A stretch of DNA of 40,636 bases from Ruminococcus flavefaciens (GCA_902762855.1 CACWPR010000013.1:2201-42836), one strand, 5' to 3'; positions 8,433-17,685 are shown, numbered from the stretch's first letter. Made by a program: numbers and translations. The notes: generated from the sequence alone by a model not told the origin.

Positions 8433-9536
8433 ATGACTGAAATTTTTAAGGCCGGTTCCGTGGAAGAGGCCAAGGCCCTCGCTGTAAAGAAATTCGGTAA
8501 GGACAAGCAGATAAGATTCGAGATTGTTGAAGAGGGTAAAAAAGGCCTTTTCGGACTTGGTAAGAAAGAGGCCGTTGTAAAAGCTACTGTTGCTGACGGT
8601 GCTGCTCCCGCTAAGGTCGCTGCTGCATCTAAGCCTGTAACAGAGGTCAAGGCTCCGGTAAGGTCTGAGGCCGCTGTTAAGTCTGAGGAAGTAAAGCAGG
8701 AGGCTAAAAATGCTGTCTCCGAAGCTGAAAAAATAGTATCTGAGGTAACTCCCGCTGAGAAAAAGCCTGCCGCTGTTGCTGAGGTCAAGCCTGCTGAGGT
8801 ATCTGCTGCTATTGAAGAAAACGCTGACGAGCAGGAATTCTCACTTGATAACTTCACCCTCATCGAGGATGAGTCACAGGTACATCCTAAGGTAAAGCTG
8901 GCAAGAGATTATATCACAAGTATTCTCAGAGCTATCGGCATTGACGCTGAGTATACCATTTATCAGAACGAGACAGGTGCTGTCATCAATATCGAAAGCG
9001 ATAACAACGGTACTATAATCGGAAGAAGAGGCGAGACACTCGACTCTATCCAGTACCTCTGCTCTATCATTGCTAATAAGGGCGATAAGGATTATTACAG
9101 AATTACGATAGACTGCCTCGGCTACCGCAGCAAGAGAAAGGATACTCTTGAGCAGCTCGCTGCTAAGGTCGCTAAGTCAGTTCTCAGAACAGGCCGTTCA
9201 CAGCCCCTTGAGCCTATGAATCCCTATGAGAGAAGAGTTATCCACTCTGCTATCTCAAAGATTGACGGCGTTTCTTCACGCTCTGTAGGTGAGGAGCCTT
9301 ACAGGAAGATAATCATTTCTTCTAACAATCCCAGAAGAAACGACAGACGCCGTGACGACAGAAGAGGCGGCGGCAGAAGAAATGACAGAAGAGGCGGCGA
9401 GAGAAGAAACCGTGACAGAGAGGTAAATATGGAGCGCAGATCTGTTGACCTCTCCACCAGCTTTGAAAAAGACTATAAGAGACCTAAGCCTGAGGACACA
9501 ATGGAGGGCGGTCTCTACGGTAAGATCGAGCTTTGA
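8433..9536 (+). CDS. jag: RNA-binding protein Jag/KhpB (Jag-N, KH, R3H domains)
   Basis: Jag (also EloR or KhpB) binds RNA and in some Gram-positive bacteria affects cell elongation and division. The 367-residue protein has a Jag-N domain (about 1-50, with EEGKKGLFGLGKKEA). A long Ala/Glu/Lys/Val-rich low-complexity linker follows at about 55-140. The KH domain (IIGRRGETLDSIQYL) lies near 190, and the R3H domain (NPYERRVIHSAI) near 265. An Arg/Gly/Asp-rich tail with RRNDRRGG-type repeats follows at about 300-340 and looks like a disordered RNA-binding extension. The RBS is AAGGAGG. The yidC-jag-mnmE order is conserved. Confidence 0.95.
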   Translation: MTEIFKAGSVEEAKALAVKKFGKDKQIRFEIVEEGKKGLFGLGKKEAVVKATVADGAAPAKVAAASKPVTEVKAPVRSEAAVKSEEVKQEAKNAVSEAEKIVSEVTPAEKKPAAVAEVKPAEVSAAIEENADEQEFSLDNFTLIEDESQVHPKVKLARDYITSILRAIGIDAEYTIYQNETGAVINIESDNNGTIIGRRGETLDSIQYLCSIIANKGDKDYYRITIDCLGYRSKRKDTLEQLAAKVAKSVLRTGRSQPLEPMNPYERRVIHSAISKIDGVSSRSVGEEPYRKIIISSNNPRRNDRRRDDRRGGGRRNDRRGGERRNRDREVNMERRSVDLSTSFEKDYKRPKPEDTMEGGLYGKIEL

Positions 9537-9552
9537 TCTAAAGAATAATCAG

Positions 9553-9582
9553 AACAACGGCAGCTTTTGCCGTTGTTTTTTT
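9553..9582 (+). terminator. Intrinsic terminator after jag
   Basis: An 8-10 bp stem (CAACGGCA with TGCCGTTG) is followed by a T-run. It ends only a few bases before the mnmE ribosome site, so mnmE must rely on readthrough or on a promoter inside jag. Confidence 0.82.
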
Positions 9583-9595
9583 AGGAGTGATTTTT

Positions 9596-10957
9596 TTGTC
9601 TGCTATTGCTGCTATTTCCACCCCGGAGGCTCCCGGTGGAATTGCTGTTATCAGAATATCCGGCGAGGATGCGATCGCTGTAGCTGAGAAGGTATTCAGG
9701 CCTGCCGGAGGAAGAAATGTCGCTGAAATGCCGGGATATACTTGTGCCTACGGTGAGGTCTGGGACGGGGATGAGCCTGTTGATGACTGCATTCTCACAG
9801 TGTTCAGAGCTCCACACAGCTATACCGGCGAGGATACCGCAGAGATTTCATGTCACGGCGGACTTTTCGTCACGAAAAGGATCCTCAGGACCGTTCTCAA
9901 AAACGGTGCTGTTACCGCTGAGCCCGGAGAGTTTACAAAGAGGGCTTTTCTCAACGGAAAGCTGGACCTGACACAGGCCGAAGCAGTTATGGATATAATC
10001 TCCGCAAAGGGTGAGCGTGAGCTCAGAATGGCCGAGGAGCTCCGTGAAGGTGCGGCCTTCCGTATGGCTGACAAGTGCTCCAAGAAGCTGATGAAAATGC
10101 TGGGAGACCTTGCTGCCTGGGCTGATTACCCTGAAGAGGACATCCCTGCCGTTGACCCTGAGAATCTTATTACCGGACTTTCTGAAGTACGAGAGGACCT
10201 CTGGTCTCTAATCAAGAACTACGACTGCGGCCGTGTGCTCCGTGACGGGATCGCAACTGCTATTATTGGCCGGCCTAACGTTGGCAAGTCTACTCTGTTC
10301 AACTGCCTGAGCGGATACGACAGGAGCATTGTTACGGACATTGCAGGCACTACGAGAGATGTAGTTGAAGAGTCTGTCAGGGTAGGAGATATAACTCTAA
10401 GGCTGTCAGACACTGCCGGCATCCATGAGACTGAGGATGTTATAGAGGGAATCGGTGTGAATATAGCCGAGAAACTCATTGATTCCTCTGAGCTTGTGAT
10501 AGCAGTTTTTGACGGTGGTTGTCCGCTGACTGAGGACGATCAATACTTAATTAATAAAATTAATAATAAGAAAAAACTTGCTGTTATCAATAAATCTGAT
10601 GTTGAACAGCTTCTTGAAATAAGCAAAATAAAGGAAAAATTTCAACATATAGTATATATTTCTGCAAAGGAAAATCAGGGTGTAGAGAAACTGAAATGTG
10701 AGATAGAGTCGATTTTTGAGATAAATGAAATGACAATAGGTACTGTTTCTGCTTCTAATGAAAGACAGAAGAGATGTATCGAATCTTCTCTCAGATGTAT
10801 TGACAGTGCGATAGACGCATTAAATTCCGGGGAACTTCTCGATGCAGTTAATGTTATAATTGACGAGGCTGAACAATTTCTTTTAGAGCTTACAGGACAG
10901 AGAATAACTAATGCCGTTGTGGATGAGGTGTTCTCAAGATTCTGTGTTGGAAAATAA
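9596..10957 (+). CDS. mnmE: tRNA modification GTPase MnmE
   Basis: MnmE and MnmG together install the carboxymethylaminomethyl group on U34 of certain tRNAs. The N-terminal folate-binding domain starts AAISTPEAPGGIAVIRISG. The G domain has G1 GRPNVGKS (about 225-232), G2 DIAGTTRD, and G3 DTAG. The C-terminus ends FCVGK, a variant of the catalytic FCIGK. I prefer the TTG at 9596, with AGGAG eight bases upstream; the GTG at 9587 lies inside that ribosome site. Codon use becomes markedly more A+T-rich from about 10540, inside the gene. Confidence 0.95.
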   Translation: MSAIAAISTPEAPGGIAVIRISGEDAIAVAEKVFRPAGGRNVAEMPGYTCAYGEVWDGDEPVDDCILTVFRAPHSYTGEDTAEISCHGGLFVTKRILRTVLKNGAVTAEPGEFTKRAFLNGKLDLTQAEAVMDIISAKGERELRMAEELREGAAFRMADKCSKKLMKMLGDLAAWADYPEEDIPAVDPENLITGLSEVREDLWSLIKNYDCGRVLRDGIATAIIGRPNVGKSTLFNCLSGYDRSIVTDIAGTTRDVVEESVRVGDITLRLSDTAGIHETEDVIEGIGVNIAEKLIDSSELVIAVFDGGCPLTEDDQYLINKINNKKKLAVINKSDVEQLLEISKIKEKFQHIVYISAKENQGVEKLKCEIESIFEINEMTIGTVSASNERQKRCIESSLRCIDSAIDALNSGELLDAVNVIIDEAEQFLLELTGQRITNAVVDEVFSRFCVGK

Positions 10958-10973
10958 TGTTTCACGTGAAACA
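10958..10973. promoter_or_regulatory. parS site 1 (TGTTTCACGTGAAACA)
   Basis: A perfect copy of the 16-bp parS palindrome begins at the base after the mnmE stop codon. ParB nucleates here. Noc of Bacillus uses a different, related palindrome. Confidence 0.97.
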
Positions 10974-10990
10974 ATTTATGAGGTAATTAT

Positions 10991-12880
10991 ATGACATACA
11001 AAATGGGTGATTTTGACGTTGCTGTTGTTGGTGCGGGACACGCAGGTGTCGAAGCAGCACTTGCTTCTGCACGTCTTGGATGTCGGACCGTAATGTTTAC
11101 AATTTCACTGGATCAGATTGCAAATATGCCATGTAATCCGTCAATCGGAGGTACAGCAAAGGGACATTTGGTTCGTGAAATAGATGCTTTGGGCGGAGAA
11201 ATGGGCAAAGCTGCCGATAAATGCTTTATTCAGAGCCGTATGCTAAATAGGGGAAAAGGTCCTGCGGTACATAGTCTGAGAGTTCAGGCCGACAGGGTAA
11301 TGTATCATAATTATATGAAAAATGTCTGTGAAAAGCAGAAAAATCTCTTTATAAAACAAGCTGAAGTCGCTGAAATTATTGTAGAGAACGGTAAAATTTC
11401 AGGTGTAAAAACGTCACTTGGAGCTGTTTATAGTGTTAAAGCAGTAATAATTGCGACTGGCACATACCTGAAAGGTAAGATACACATTGGTGAAGTATCT
11501 TATGAGAGTGGCCCTGATTCTGCACTCCCAAGTAAATATTTGTCCCAAAGTCTGATTGAAAATGGTGTCAAACTTAGACGCTTCAAGACAGGAACTCCGT
11601 GTCGTGTTAGCCGAAGAAGCATCAATTTTGATATTATGGAGCGACAGGACGGTGACGAAAAAATAGTTCCTTTTTCATTCAGTACGGATCCGGATAAACT
11701 TCAAAATAAGTTAAGTTGTTACGTAACATATACAAATAGTAAAACTCATGAAGTGATACTTTCAAACCTTGACAGATCACCGTTATACAGCGGAAGAATA
11801 GAGGGTGTAGGCCCAAGATACTGTCCGTCTATCGAGGACAAAATTGTGCGTTTTTCAGATAAACCAAGACACCAGCTCTTTGTTGAACCAATGGGATTAT
11901 CAACAGAAGAGTACTATTTACAAGGAATGTCATCTTCATTGCCAGAGGACGTTCAACTTGCATTCTTACAGACTATAGAAGGCTTGGAGGATGTTGAGAT
12001 AATGCGTCCCGCATATGCGATAGAGTATGACTGTTGTGATCCGATTCAGCTTTATCCGACTCTTGAATTCAAAAAAATCGGCGGTCTTTATGGCGCTGGA
12101 CAGTTTAATGGAAGTTCCGGATATGAGGAGGCAGGTGCACAGGGTATAGTTGCAGGCATCAATGCAGCATTGAAAATAAAAGGACGTGAGCCGATGATTC
12201 TTGACAGAGCAAGCTCGTATATAGGAACTCTTGTGGATGATCTTGTTACTAAAGGATGCTCTGACCCTTACCGAATGATGACTTCCAGAAGCGAATACCG
12301 ACTTATTTTAAGGCAGGATAATGCTGATCAGAGACTTATGCCTATTGGTTATAAAGTGGGACTTGTTTCACGTGAAACATATCAGAAACTCCTTGATAAG
12401 GAAGAAATTGTCGAAAATGAGATAAAAAGACTATGTAAAACTAACATTTCTCCATCAGAGACACTAAATGAATTTCTTGAGTCAAAGCTGACTGCCCCTC
12501 TATCAACTGGGTGTAAATTAGCAGATCTTATCAGACGTCCACAGATTAATTATAACGATATTGCAGCATTTGATACAGAACGTCCTGAACTTGATGATGT
12601 TATTGCAGAACAGGTTGAGCTTCAGATCAAGTATGAAGGGTATATTTCAAAGCAACTTCAGCAAATCGAGCAAATGAGAAAACTCGAAGAGAAAAAATTG
12701 CCTCAGGACGTTGATTATAGTAATGTCTACGGACTTAGACTTGAGGCAATAGAAAAACTTAATAAAGTAAAACCTGTTTCAATTGGCCAGGCATCACGTA
12801 TTTCAGGAGTATCACCTGCTGATGTTTCACTCCTTGTGGTTTGGATGCAAAAAGAGAAAGGAGTATCTGATGCTACCTGA
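10991..12880 (+). CDS. mnmG: tRNA uridine 5-carboxymethylaminomethyl modification enzyme MnmG
   Basis: MnmG (GidA) is the FAD/NADH-dependent partner of MnmE. The 629-residue length is normal. The FAD-binding [10 protein letters not shown] is at about 14-23. The family signatures [24 protein letters not shown] and [15 protein letters not shown] follow, with [10 protein letters not shown]-(S)SGYEEA further on. The ATG at 10991 follows GAGGT. A perfect parS lies in frame at 12364-12379, where it encodes VSRET. The gene is A+T-rich relative to the bulk of the contig. rsmG overlaps its 3' end. Confidence 0.97.
   Translation: MTYKMGDFDVAVVGAGHAGVEAALASARLGCRTVMFTISLDQIANMPCNPSIGGTAKGHLVREIDALGGEMGKAADKCFIQSRMLNRGKGPAVHSLRVQADRVMYHNYMKNVCEKQKNLFIKQAEVAEIIVENGKISGVKTSLGAVYSVKAVIIATGTYLKGKIHIGEVSYESGPDSALPSKYLSQSLIENGVKLRRFKTGTPCRVSRRSINFDIMERQDGDEKIVPFSFSTDPDKLQNKLSCYVTYTNSKTHEVILSNLDRSPLYSGRIEGVGPRYCPSIEDKIVRFSDKPRHQLFVEPMGLSTEEYYLQGMSSSLPEDVQLAFLQTIEGLEDVEIMRPAYAIEYDCCDPIQLYPTLEFKKIGGLYGAGQFNGSSGYEEAGAQGIVAGINAALKIKGREPMILDRASSYIGTLVDDLVTKGCSDPYRMMTSRSEYRLILRQDNADQRLMPIGYKVGLVSRETYQKLLDKEEIVENEIKRLCKTNISPSETLNEFLESKLTAPLSTGCKLADLIRRPQINYNDIAAFDTERPELDDVIAEQVELQIKYEGYISKQLQQIEQMRKLEEKKLPQDVDYSNVYGLRLEAIEKLNKVKPVSIGQASRISGVSPADVSLLVVWMQKEKGVSDAT
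12364..12379. promoter_or_regulatory. parS site 2, inside mnmG
   Basis: A perfect TGTTTCACGTGAAACA lies within the mnmG coding sequence, reading through as Val-Ser-Arg-Glu-Thr. Confidence 0.97.
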
Positions 12881-13574
12881 ATTTGAATTTTGTTGCTCTG
12901 AATTTCAAAAATATGGACTGAATTTAACTCATGAGATGTATGCAAAGTATGACAAATATGCAGAGTTCCTTGTAGAGTATAATAAAAATGTTAATCTGAC
13001 TGCTATAACAGACCCTGCTGGAATACTTGTCAAGCATTTCATAGACAGCGTTATTGCTTTGAAATATGTAGATATTCCTGAAAATTCTACTTTAATAGAT
13101 GTTGGTACCGGCGCTGGTTTTCCTTCGGTTCCCATAAAAATATACCGTCCAGATATTAAGGTAACACTTCTTGATAGCCTGAATAAGCGTATTACTTTTC
13201 TTGAATGTCTTTGCAATCTTATTGGAATCGATGCTGAATGTGTTCACGGACGAGCTGAGGATATTGAAAAAATTCCGGAATATAGAGAAAAATTTGACTT
13301 TTCTTGTGCAAGAGCAGTAGCTAATCTATCAGTGTTGAGTGAATACTGCCTGCCATTTGTGAGTATCGGCGGAGCTTTTATTTCTTTGAAAGGTCCTAAT
13401 GAATCTGCTGTTGATTCTGAGAATGCTATCAAAATTCTTGGCGGAAGTGTTTCACGTGAAACAATTTATAATGTTGGTCAGGAAGAAAGAAAAATCATAG
13501 TAATAAAGAAAATATCGCAGACTCCGTCAAAATACCCAAGAAATAGCAGTCAGATCAAGAAAAAATCACTTTAA
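12870..13574 (+). CDS. rsmG: 16S rRNA (guanine-N7) methyltransferase RsmG
   Basis: RsmG (GidB) methylates G527 of 16S rRNA (E. coli numbering) using S-adenosylmethionine. The 234 residues include [21 protein letters not shown] and the SAM-binding motif [17 protein letters not shown] (about 75-91). The downstream [16 protein letters not shown] is also typical. I chose the ATG at 12870, with AAAGGAG seven bases upstream. It overlaps mnmG by 11 bases and replaces a longer reading frame from 12783. A perfect parS is embedded at 13448-13463, again encoding VSRET. Confidence 0.95.
   Translation: MLPEFEFCCSEFQKYGLNLTHEMYAKYDKYAEFLVEYNKNVNLTAITDPAGILVKHFIDSVIALKYVDIPENSTLIDVGTGAGFPSVPIKIYRPDIKVTLLDSLNKRITFLECLCNLIGIDAECVHGRAEDIEKIPEYREKFDFSCARAVANLSVLSEYCLPFVSIGGAFISLKGPNESAVDSENAIKILGGSVSRETIYNVGQEERKIIVIKKISQTPSKYPRNSSQIKKKSL
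13448..13463. promoter_or_regulatory. parS site 3, inside rsmG
   Basis: A perfect TGTTTCACGTGAAACA lies within rsmG, in the same reading frame relative to the palindrome as in mnmG. Confidence 0.97.
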
Positions 13575-13596
13575 AAATGTCATTTAATATTGAATT

Positions 13597-13632
13597 ATCC
13601 GCTTGATTGTCCGTTTCAAGCGGATTTTTTTT
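13597..13632 (+). terminator. Intrinsic terminator after rsmG
   Basis: A 10-bp perfect stem (13597-13606 with 13616-13625) is followed by seven or more T. It ends the mnmE-mnmG-rsmG unit. Confidence 0.9.
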
Positions 13633-13653
13633 ATGGATATTATTTCCGGGACC

Positions 13654-13662
13654 TGTTATAAT
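13654..13662 (+). promoter_or_regulatory. Candidate noc promoter (extended -10)
   Basis: TGTTATAAT at 13654-13662 is an extended -10. The -35 position (about 13634-13639, TGGATA) is weak. It lies between the rsmG terminator and noc. Confidence 0.55.
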
Positions 13663-13706
13663 TGATTTACAGGAATTAATCCGAGTAATAATGTGAGGTT
13701 ATATAT

Positions 13707-14531
13707 ATGGCAGGATTTTTAAATTTTACAAAGGAAAAGGTTATTGGAAAGGTCGTAAATATAGAAGTTGATAAAATAGTACCAAATCCTAACCAACCAA
13801 GGTCTGATTTTGCAGATAACGAGTTGTTAGCACTTGCTGAATCAATTAAATGTAACGGAATATTACAGCCTCTTACTGTAAGAAAAGTTAATGATTCATA
13901 TGAATTGATAGCAGGAGAGAGACGTCTCCGAGCTGCTAAATTATGCGGATTTCTTTTAGTTCCATGTATCATACATGAACTCAGCGACAGAAATTCTGCT
14001 ATACTCGCACTTGTAGAGAATATTCAGAGACAGGACCTTTCTTTTTTTGAGGAGGCTACTGCTATAGAAAAATTGATCACATACTACGGGATGACTCAGG
14101 AGGATGCAGCGTCAAAGCTGGGGAAAGCTCAAAGTACAATTGCAAATAAGCTGAGACTTTTACGTCTTACAGATGAAGAGAAGGAACTCATAGTCAAATT
14201 CAATCTGACTGAACGTCATGCAAGAGCTCTTTTAAAACTCGGAAGTGCTGAGGATAGACTTAATGTACTTGAAAAAATAATCACTTATAATCTGAATGTA
14301 GAAAAAACTGAGAAGCTCATAGATGACTACATAGGCAGTCAGAAGGAGAAAGCAAGTTATAAGAAGCGTTCAAAGGTATTTCAGAATGTGAAAATGTTTG
14401 TGAATACTATAAACAGAGCAGTTGAGACGATGCAAGCAGCGGGTATTTCAGCAGATTCAAAGAAAATACAGAGTGAAAATTACATTGAGTACAGGGTAAG
14501 AATACCTATTCAGCATAAGAGTTCAATATAA
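13707..14531 (+). CDS. noc: Noc-like nucleoid occlusion protein (ParB family)
   Basis: Noc is a ParB-family CTPase that spreads on DNA and blocks division over the nucleoid. The sequence shows the CTP-binding ParB N-domain, with NPNQPR (27-32), GERRLRA (70-76) and ENIQR (104-108). A helix-turn-helix follows (about 131-152). A short hydrophobic N-terminus (MAGFLNF) could be the membrane-targeting helix seen in Bacillus Noc. It lies directly downstream of rsmG and upstream of parA, the standard place for noc. It is clearly distinct from the ParB at 15511. Base composition is low-G+C, like mnmG and rsmG. Confidence 0.85.
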   Translation: MAGFLNFTKEKVIGKVVNIEVDKIVPNPNQPRSDFADNELLALAESIKCNGILQPLTVRKVNDSYELIAGERRLRAAKLCGFLLVPCIIHELSDRNSAILALVENIQRQDLSFFEEATAIEKLITYYGMTQEDAASKLGKAQSTIANKLRLLRLTDEEKELIVKFNLTERHARALLKLGSAEDRLNVLEKIITYNLNVEKTEKLIDDYIGSQKEKASYKKRSKVFQNVKMFVNTINRAVETMQAAGISADSKKIQSENYIEYRVRIPIQHKSSI

Positions 14532-14539
14532 AGTGAGAG

Positions 14540-14582
14540 TGTTTCACGTGAAACAATTACAGAAAATGTTTCACGTGAAACA
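14540..14582. promoter_or_regulatory. parS sites 4 and 5, tandem pair
   Basis: Two perfect TGTTTCACGTGAAACA copies lie at 14540-14555 and 14567-14582, 11 bp apart, just after noc. The second extends to a 20-bp palindrome followed by a T-run, so its transcript could also fold as a terminator for noc. A degenerate match (GGTTCACGTGAC) lies at 14761-14772, in the start of parA. Confidence 0.95.
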
Positions 14583-14620
14583 TTTTTTTGCGTTTAACAA
14601 GGAAATTTTCAATTTTCGTA

Positions 14621-14649
14621 TTTACAAGAGAATGTAAAAGTGGTATAAT
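14621..14649 (+). promoter_or_regulatory. parAB promoter
   Basis: TTTACA (14621-14626) and TATAAT (14644-14649) are 17 bp apart, about 30 bp upstream of the parA start. The promoter lies 39 bp downstream of the tandem parS pair, so bound ParB could influence it. Confidence 0.8.
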
Positions 14650-14679
14650 AAATCTATAAACGTTAGAAAGGAAGATTTC

Positions 14680-15504
14680 ATGGGCAAAATAATTGCTGTT
14701 GCAAACCAGAAGGGTGGAGTCGGAAAATCAACTACTGTTGTAAATATTTCCGCTTACCTTGGTTCACGTGACAAAAAGGTCCTGTGCATTGACGCCGACC
14801 CTCAGGGTAATACGACCACCGCATTCGGTATAAAGAAAAAAACTGTCTCTGCATCGACCTATGATGTCATAACCGGCAAGACTCGTATTCAGGATGCTGT
14901 CATTCATACAGACTTTAAAAATGTGTCGATACTTCCGGCAACTGAGGACCTGGCCGGCTGTGAGATAGAGCTTGCTAATAACGAAAACAGACTCAACAGA
15001 CTTAAAATGCAGGTCCTGACCTGCAAGACAGACTACGATTACATCTTTATAGACTGTCCCCCTGCGCTTGGTACAATAACTATAAACGGACTTGTAGCCT
15101 GCGATACAATAATTGTACCGATGCTTGCTGAGTTCTTTGCCCTTGAAGGTCTTTCACAGCTTGTTAATACAATTAAAATAGTCAAGAGCAACTATAATCC
15201 GGCTCTTGAAATTGAAGGCATCCTCTTTACAATGTTTGACGGTCGTCTTAATGTGGCTAATGACGTTGTTGAGGAGGTAAAAAAATTCTTCCCGGATAAG
15301 GTCTTTGAGACAAAGATACCCAGAAACGTGCGTATCTCAGAGGCTCCTTCCTATGGAAAGCCTGTAATGTATTACGATAAGTCCTCAAAGGGTGCGGAGG
15401 CATATGAGCTCCTATGTCATGAAATACTCGGTGAGCCTCTGGAACTCCCGAAAAAGAAGAGAAGAGGAATTTTTACATTTAATAAAAAGAACAAAGAGGA
15501 GTGA
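14680..15504 (+). CDS. parA: Chromosome partitioning ATPase ParA/Soj
   Basis: ParA binds DNA non-specifically in its ATP form and positions ParB-bound origins. In Bacillus, Soj also regulates DnaA. The deviant Walker A KGGVGKST (11-18), Walker A' IDADPQGNTT, and Walker B DYIFIDCPP are all visible. The C-terminal NVRISEAPSYGKP is diagnostic. The 274-residue length is typical of chromosomal Soj. The ATG follows GAAAGGA. Codon use returns to the contig norm about 90 bases into the gene. It is co-transcribed with parB. Confidence 0.96.
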   Translation: MGKIIAVANQKGGVGKSTTVVNISAYLGSRDKKVLCIDADPQGNTTTAFGIKKKTVSASTYDVITGKTRIQDAVIHTDFKNVSILPATEDLAGCEIELANNENRLNRLKMQVLTCKTDYDYIFIDCPPALGTITINGLVACDTIIVPMLAEFFALEGLSQLVNTIKIVKSNYNPALEIEGILFTMFDGRLNVANDVVEEVKKFFPDKVFETKIPRNVRISEAPSYGKPVMYYDKSSKGAEAYELLCHEILGEPLELPKKKRRGIFTFNKKNKEE

Positions 15505-15510
15505 TGTTAA

Positions 15511-16368
15511 GTGGCCAGAGGCGGTTTGAACTCCGGTCTGGGCGGCCTTGGAAGTCTGCTCAACGACAATTCAAACGAGGTGCAGATAAAAAATAAGCTC
15601 CGCACCTCCGAATTAGAGCCTAACAGAGATCAGCCAAGAAAAAATTTCAGCGACGATGCTATCACAGCTCTTGCTGATTCAATAAGAGAACATGGGATGC
15701 TCCAGCCTATTCTTGTAAGACCTCTCAGCAGCGGCAGTTATCAGATAGTTGCCGGTGAGAGACGCTGGAGAGCTGCACGTATGCTCGGACTTGAAGAGGT
15801 CCCAGTTACGATCAGGGAGCTCTCCGATGTTGAGACCATGCAGATAGCTATTATCGAGAACCTTCAGCGTGAGAATCTCAACCCCATTGAAGAGGCAGCC
15901 GGATATAATGACCTTATCGAGAATTACGGCATGACTCAGGACCAGGTAGCTAAAATGGTGGGACGTTCCCGTTCTGCAATTGCCAACGCAGTAAGACTCC
16001 TGGCTCTGCCGGAAAGAGTGCTGAAAATGCTCGAAAAAGGCGATATTTCCGCAGGTCATGGACGTGCTCTCCTTGGTTTTGAGGACGAAGAGCTCCTCAT
16101 TGCTACTGCTTTGAAAGCCTCCGAAGGCGGACTCACCGTAAGGCAGGTCGAGAAGGCTGCTCAGAAGTCCCTTGAACCTGACCAGTCCAAGAGTGAGAAG
16201 TCAGATAAGAAAATAGACAACTATTTCGTTGAAATGGAGATCTCCCTCAACGAGAAGCTGGGACGTAAAGTCAAGGTTGATTACGGCAAAAACAAGGGTG
16301 CTCTCATCCTTGAATTTTATGATAAAGAAGACCTTTCGGCGCTTGCTGAAAAGCTCGCCAAAGAATAA
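15511..16368 (+). CDS. parB: Chromosome partitioning protein ParB/Spo0J
   Basis: ParB is the CTP-dependent clamp that loads at parS, spreads, and recruits SMC. The N-terminus (GLNSGLGGLGSLL) is typical. The CTPase motifs are GERRWRA (82-88) and ENLQRE (116-121). The helix-turn-helix is at 141-160 (MTQDQVAKMVGRSRSAIANA), and the C-terminal dimerisation region is near 245-285. The start is a GTG at 15511 with AGAGGAG upstream, six bases after parA. The five parS sites in this window are its expected loading sites. Confidence 0.95.
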   Translation: MARGGLNSGLGGLGSLLNDNSNEVQIKNKLRTSELEPNRDQPRKNFSDDAITALADSIREHGMLQPILVRPLSSGSYQIVAGERRWRAARMLGLEEVPVTIRELSDVETMQIAIIENLQRENLNPIEEAAGYNDLIENYGMTQDQVAKMVGRSRSAIANAVRLLALPERVLKMLEKGDISAGHGRALLGFEDEELLIATALKASEGGLTVRQVEKAAQKSLEPDQSKSEKSDKKIDNYFVEMEISLNEKLGRKVKVDYGKNKGALILEFYDKEDLSALAEKLAKE

Positions 16369-16386
16369 TAAAGGAGTAATTAAAAA

Positions 16387-17679
16387 ATGATCGACATTAA
16401 ACTTATCAGAACAAATCCTGAGCTTGTAAAGGAAAACATCAAGAAGAAGTTCCAGGATGAGAAGATAGCTCTTGTTGACGAGGTTATAGAGCTTGACAAG
16501 AAATTCAGAGAGACTAAGCTGGAATGTGACAATCTCCGTAATATGCGTAATGTAAAGAGCAAGGAAATAGGCGGATACATGAAGAATGGCCAGAAGGACG
16601 AAGCCGAGAAGGTAAAGGCTGAGGTCGCTGAGATTGGAAAGAAGCTGGAGGAGCTTGAGCAGCTTGAGGTACAGACAGAGGCTGACATCCGTGAGAGAAT
16701 GCTGGTCATCCCTAATATAATCGACGACAGTGTTCCGATAGGCAAGGACGACTCCGAGAATGTTGAAGTTGAGCGTTTCGGTGAGCCTGCTGTACCTGAT
16801 TTTGAGGTACCCTACCATGTTGACATCATGGAAAAGTTAAACGGAATAGACCTTGACAGTGCCCGCAGAACTTCCGGAAACGGTTTCTACTATCTCTGCG
16901 GTGACATCGCACAGCTCCAGTCCTGCATTCTTTCTTATGCCCGTGACTTCATGATAGACAAGGGATTCACTTACTATATCCCGCCTTTCATGATAAGAAG
17001 TGACGTTGTTACAGGTGTTATGAGCTTTGCTGAAATGGAAGGTATGATGTACAAAATAGAAGGCGAGGACCTCTACCTCATCGGAACATCAGAGCACTCT
17101 ATGATAGGCAAGTTTATCGATACTATCATACCTGAGGAAGAGCTTCCTAAGACTCTCACCAGCTATTCACCTTGTTTCCGTAAGGAGGTAGGTGCTCACG
17201 GCATTGAGGAGAGAGGTGTATACCGTATCCACCAGTTTGAGAAGCAGGAAATGATAGTAGTCTGCAAGCCTGAGGAGTCTATGGACTGGTTTGAGAAGCT
17301 GTACAGCTACACAGTTGAGTTCTTCCGCACACTCGACATTCCTGTACGTACACTTGAATGCTGCTCAGGAGACCTTGCTGACCTGAAGGTAAAGAGCCTT
17401 GATGTTGAGGCATGGTCACCCAGACAGAAGAAGTACTTTGAGGTAGGAAGCTGTTCAAACCTCGGTGATGCACAGGCAAGACGTCTTGGAATAAGAGTAA
17501 AGGGTGCAGACGGAAACAAGTACTTTGCACATACTCTCAACAACACAGTTGTAGCACCTCCGAGAATGCTCATTGCATTCCTTGAAAATAACCTTAACGA
17601 GGACGGCTCTATACGCATTCCCAAGGCACTCCAGCCTTATATGCGTAAGGACCTCATCAAGGTACCCGAAAAGAAGTAA
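16387..17679 (+). CDS. serS: Seryl-tRNA synthetase
   Basis: SerRS charges tRNA-Ser. The N-terminal coiled-coil arm spans about residues 25-105 (long Lys/Glu-rich helices). The class II catalytic domain has motif 2 around CFRKEVGAHGIEERGVYR and motif 3 around HTLNNTVVAPPRMLIAFLEN. These differ from the E. coli type (FRSEAG..., HTLNGSGLAVGRTL), so this is a divergent SerRS subtype. The 430-residue length is usual. No T-box is seen upstream: the gene follows parB by 18 bp, with AAAGGAG as ribosome site, and is probably in the parAB transcript. Confidence 0.93.
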   Translation: MIDIKLIRTNPELVKENIKKKFQDEKIALVDEVIELDKKFRETKLECDNLRNMRNVKSKEIGGYMKNGQKDEAEKVKAEVAEIGKKLEELEQLEVQTEADIRERMLVIPNIIDDSVPIGKDDSENVEVERFGEPAVPDFEVPYHVDIMEKLNGIDLDSARRTSGNGFYYLCGDIAQLQSCILSYARDFMIDKGFTYYIPPFMIRSDVVTGVMSFAEMEGMMYKIEGEDLYLIGTSEHSMIGKFIDTIIPEEELPKTLTSYSPCFRKEVGAHGIEERGVYRIHQFEKQEMIVVCKPEESMDWFEKLYSYTVEFFRTLDIPVRTLECCSGDLADLKVKSLDVEAWSPRQKKYFEVGSCSNLGDAQARRLGIRVKGADGNKYFAHTLNNTVVAPPRMLIAFLENNLNEDGSIRIPKALQPYMRKDLIKVPEKK

Positions 17680-17685
17680 TAAAAA

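Noticed and set aside
14761-14772. A possible sixth parS (GGTTCACGTGAC) in parA
   Set aside because: Only the core CACGTG and a few flanking bases match; the other five sites are perfect. It may be a weak or decayed site but is not annotated as one.
16201-16818. A 205-codon leftward frame opposite the end of parB and the start of serS
   Set aside because: It is antisense to two certain genes and its composition mirrors their coiled-coil codons. It is a shadow.
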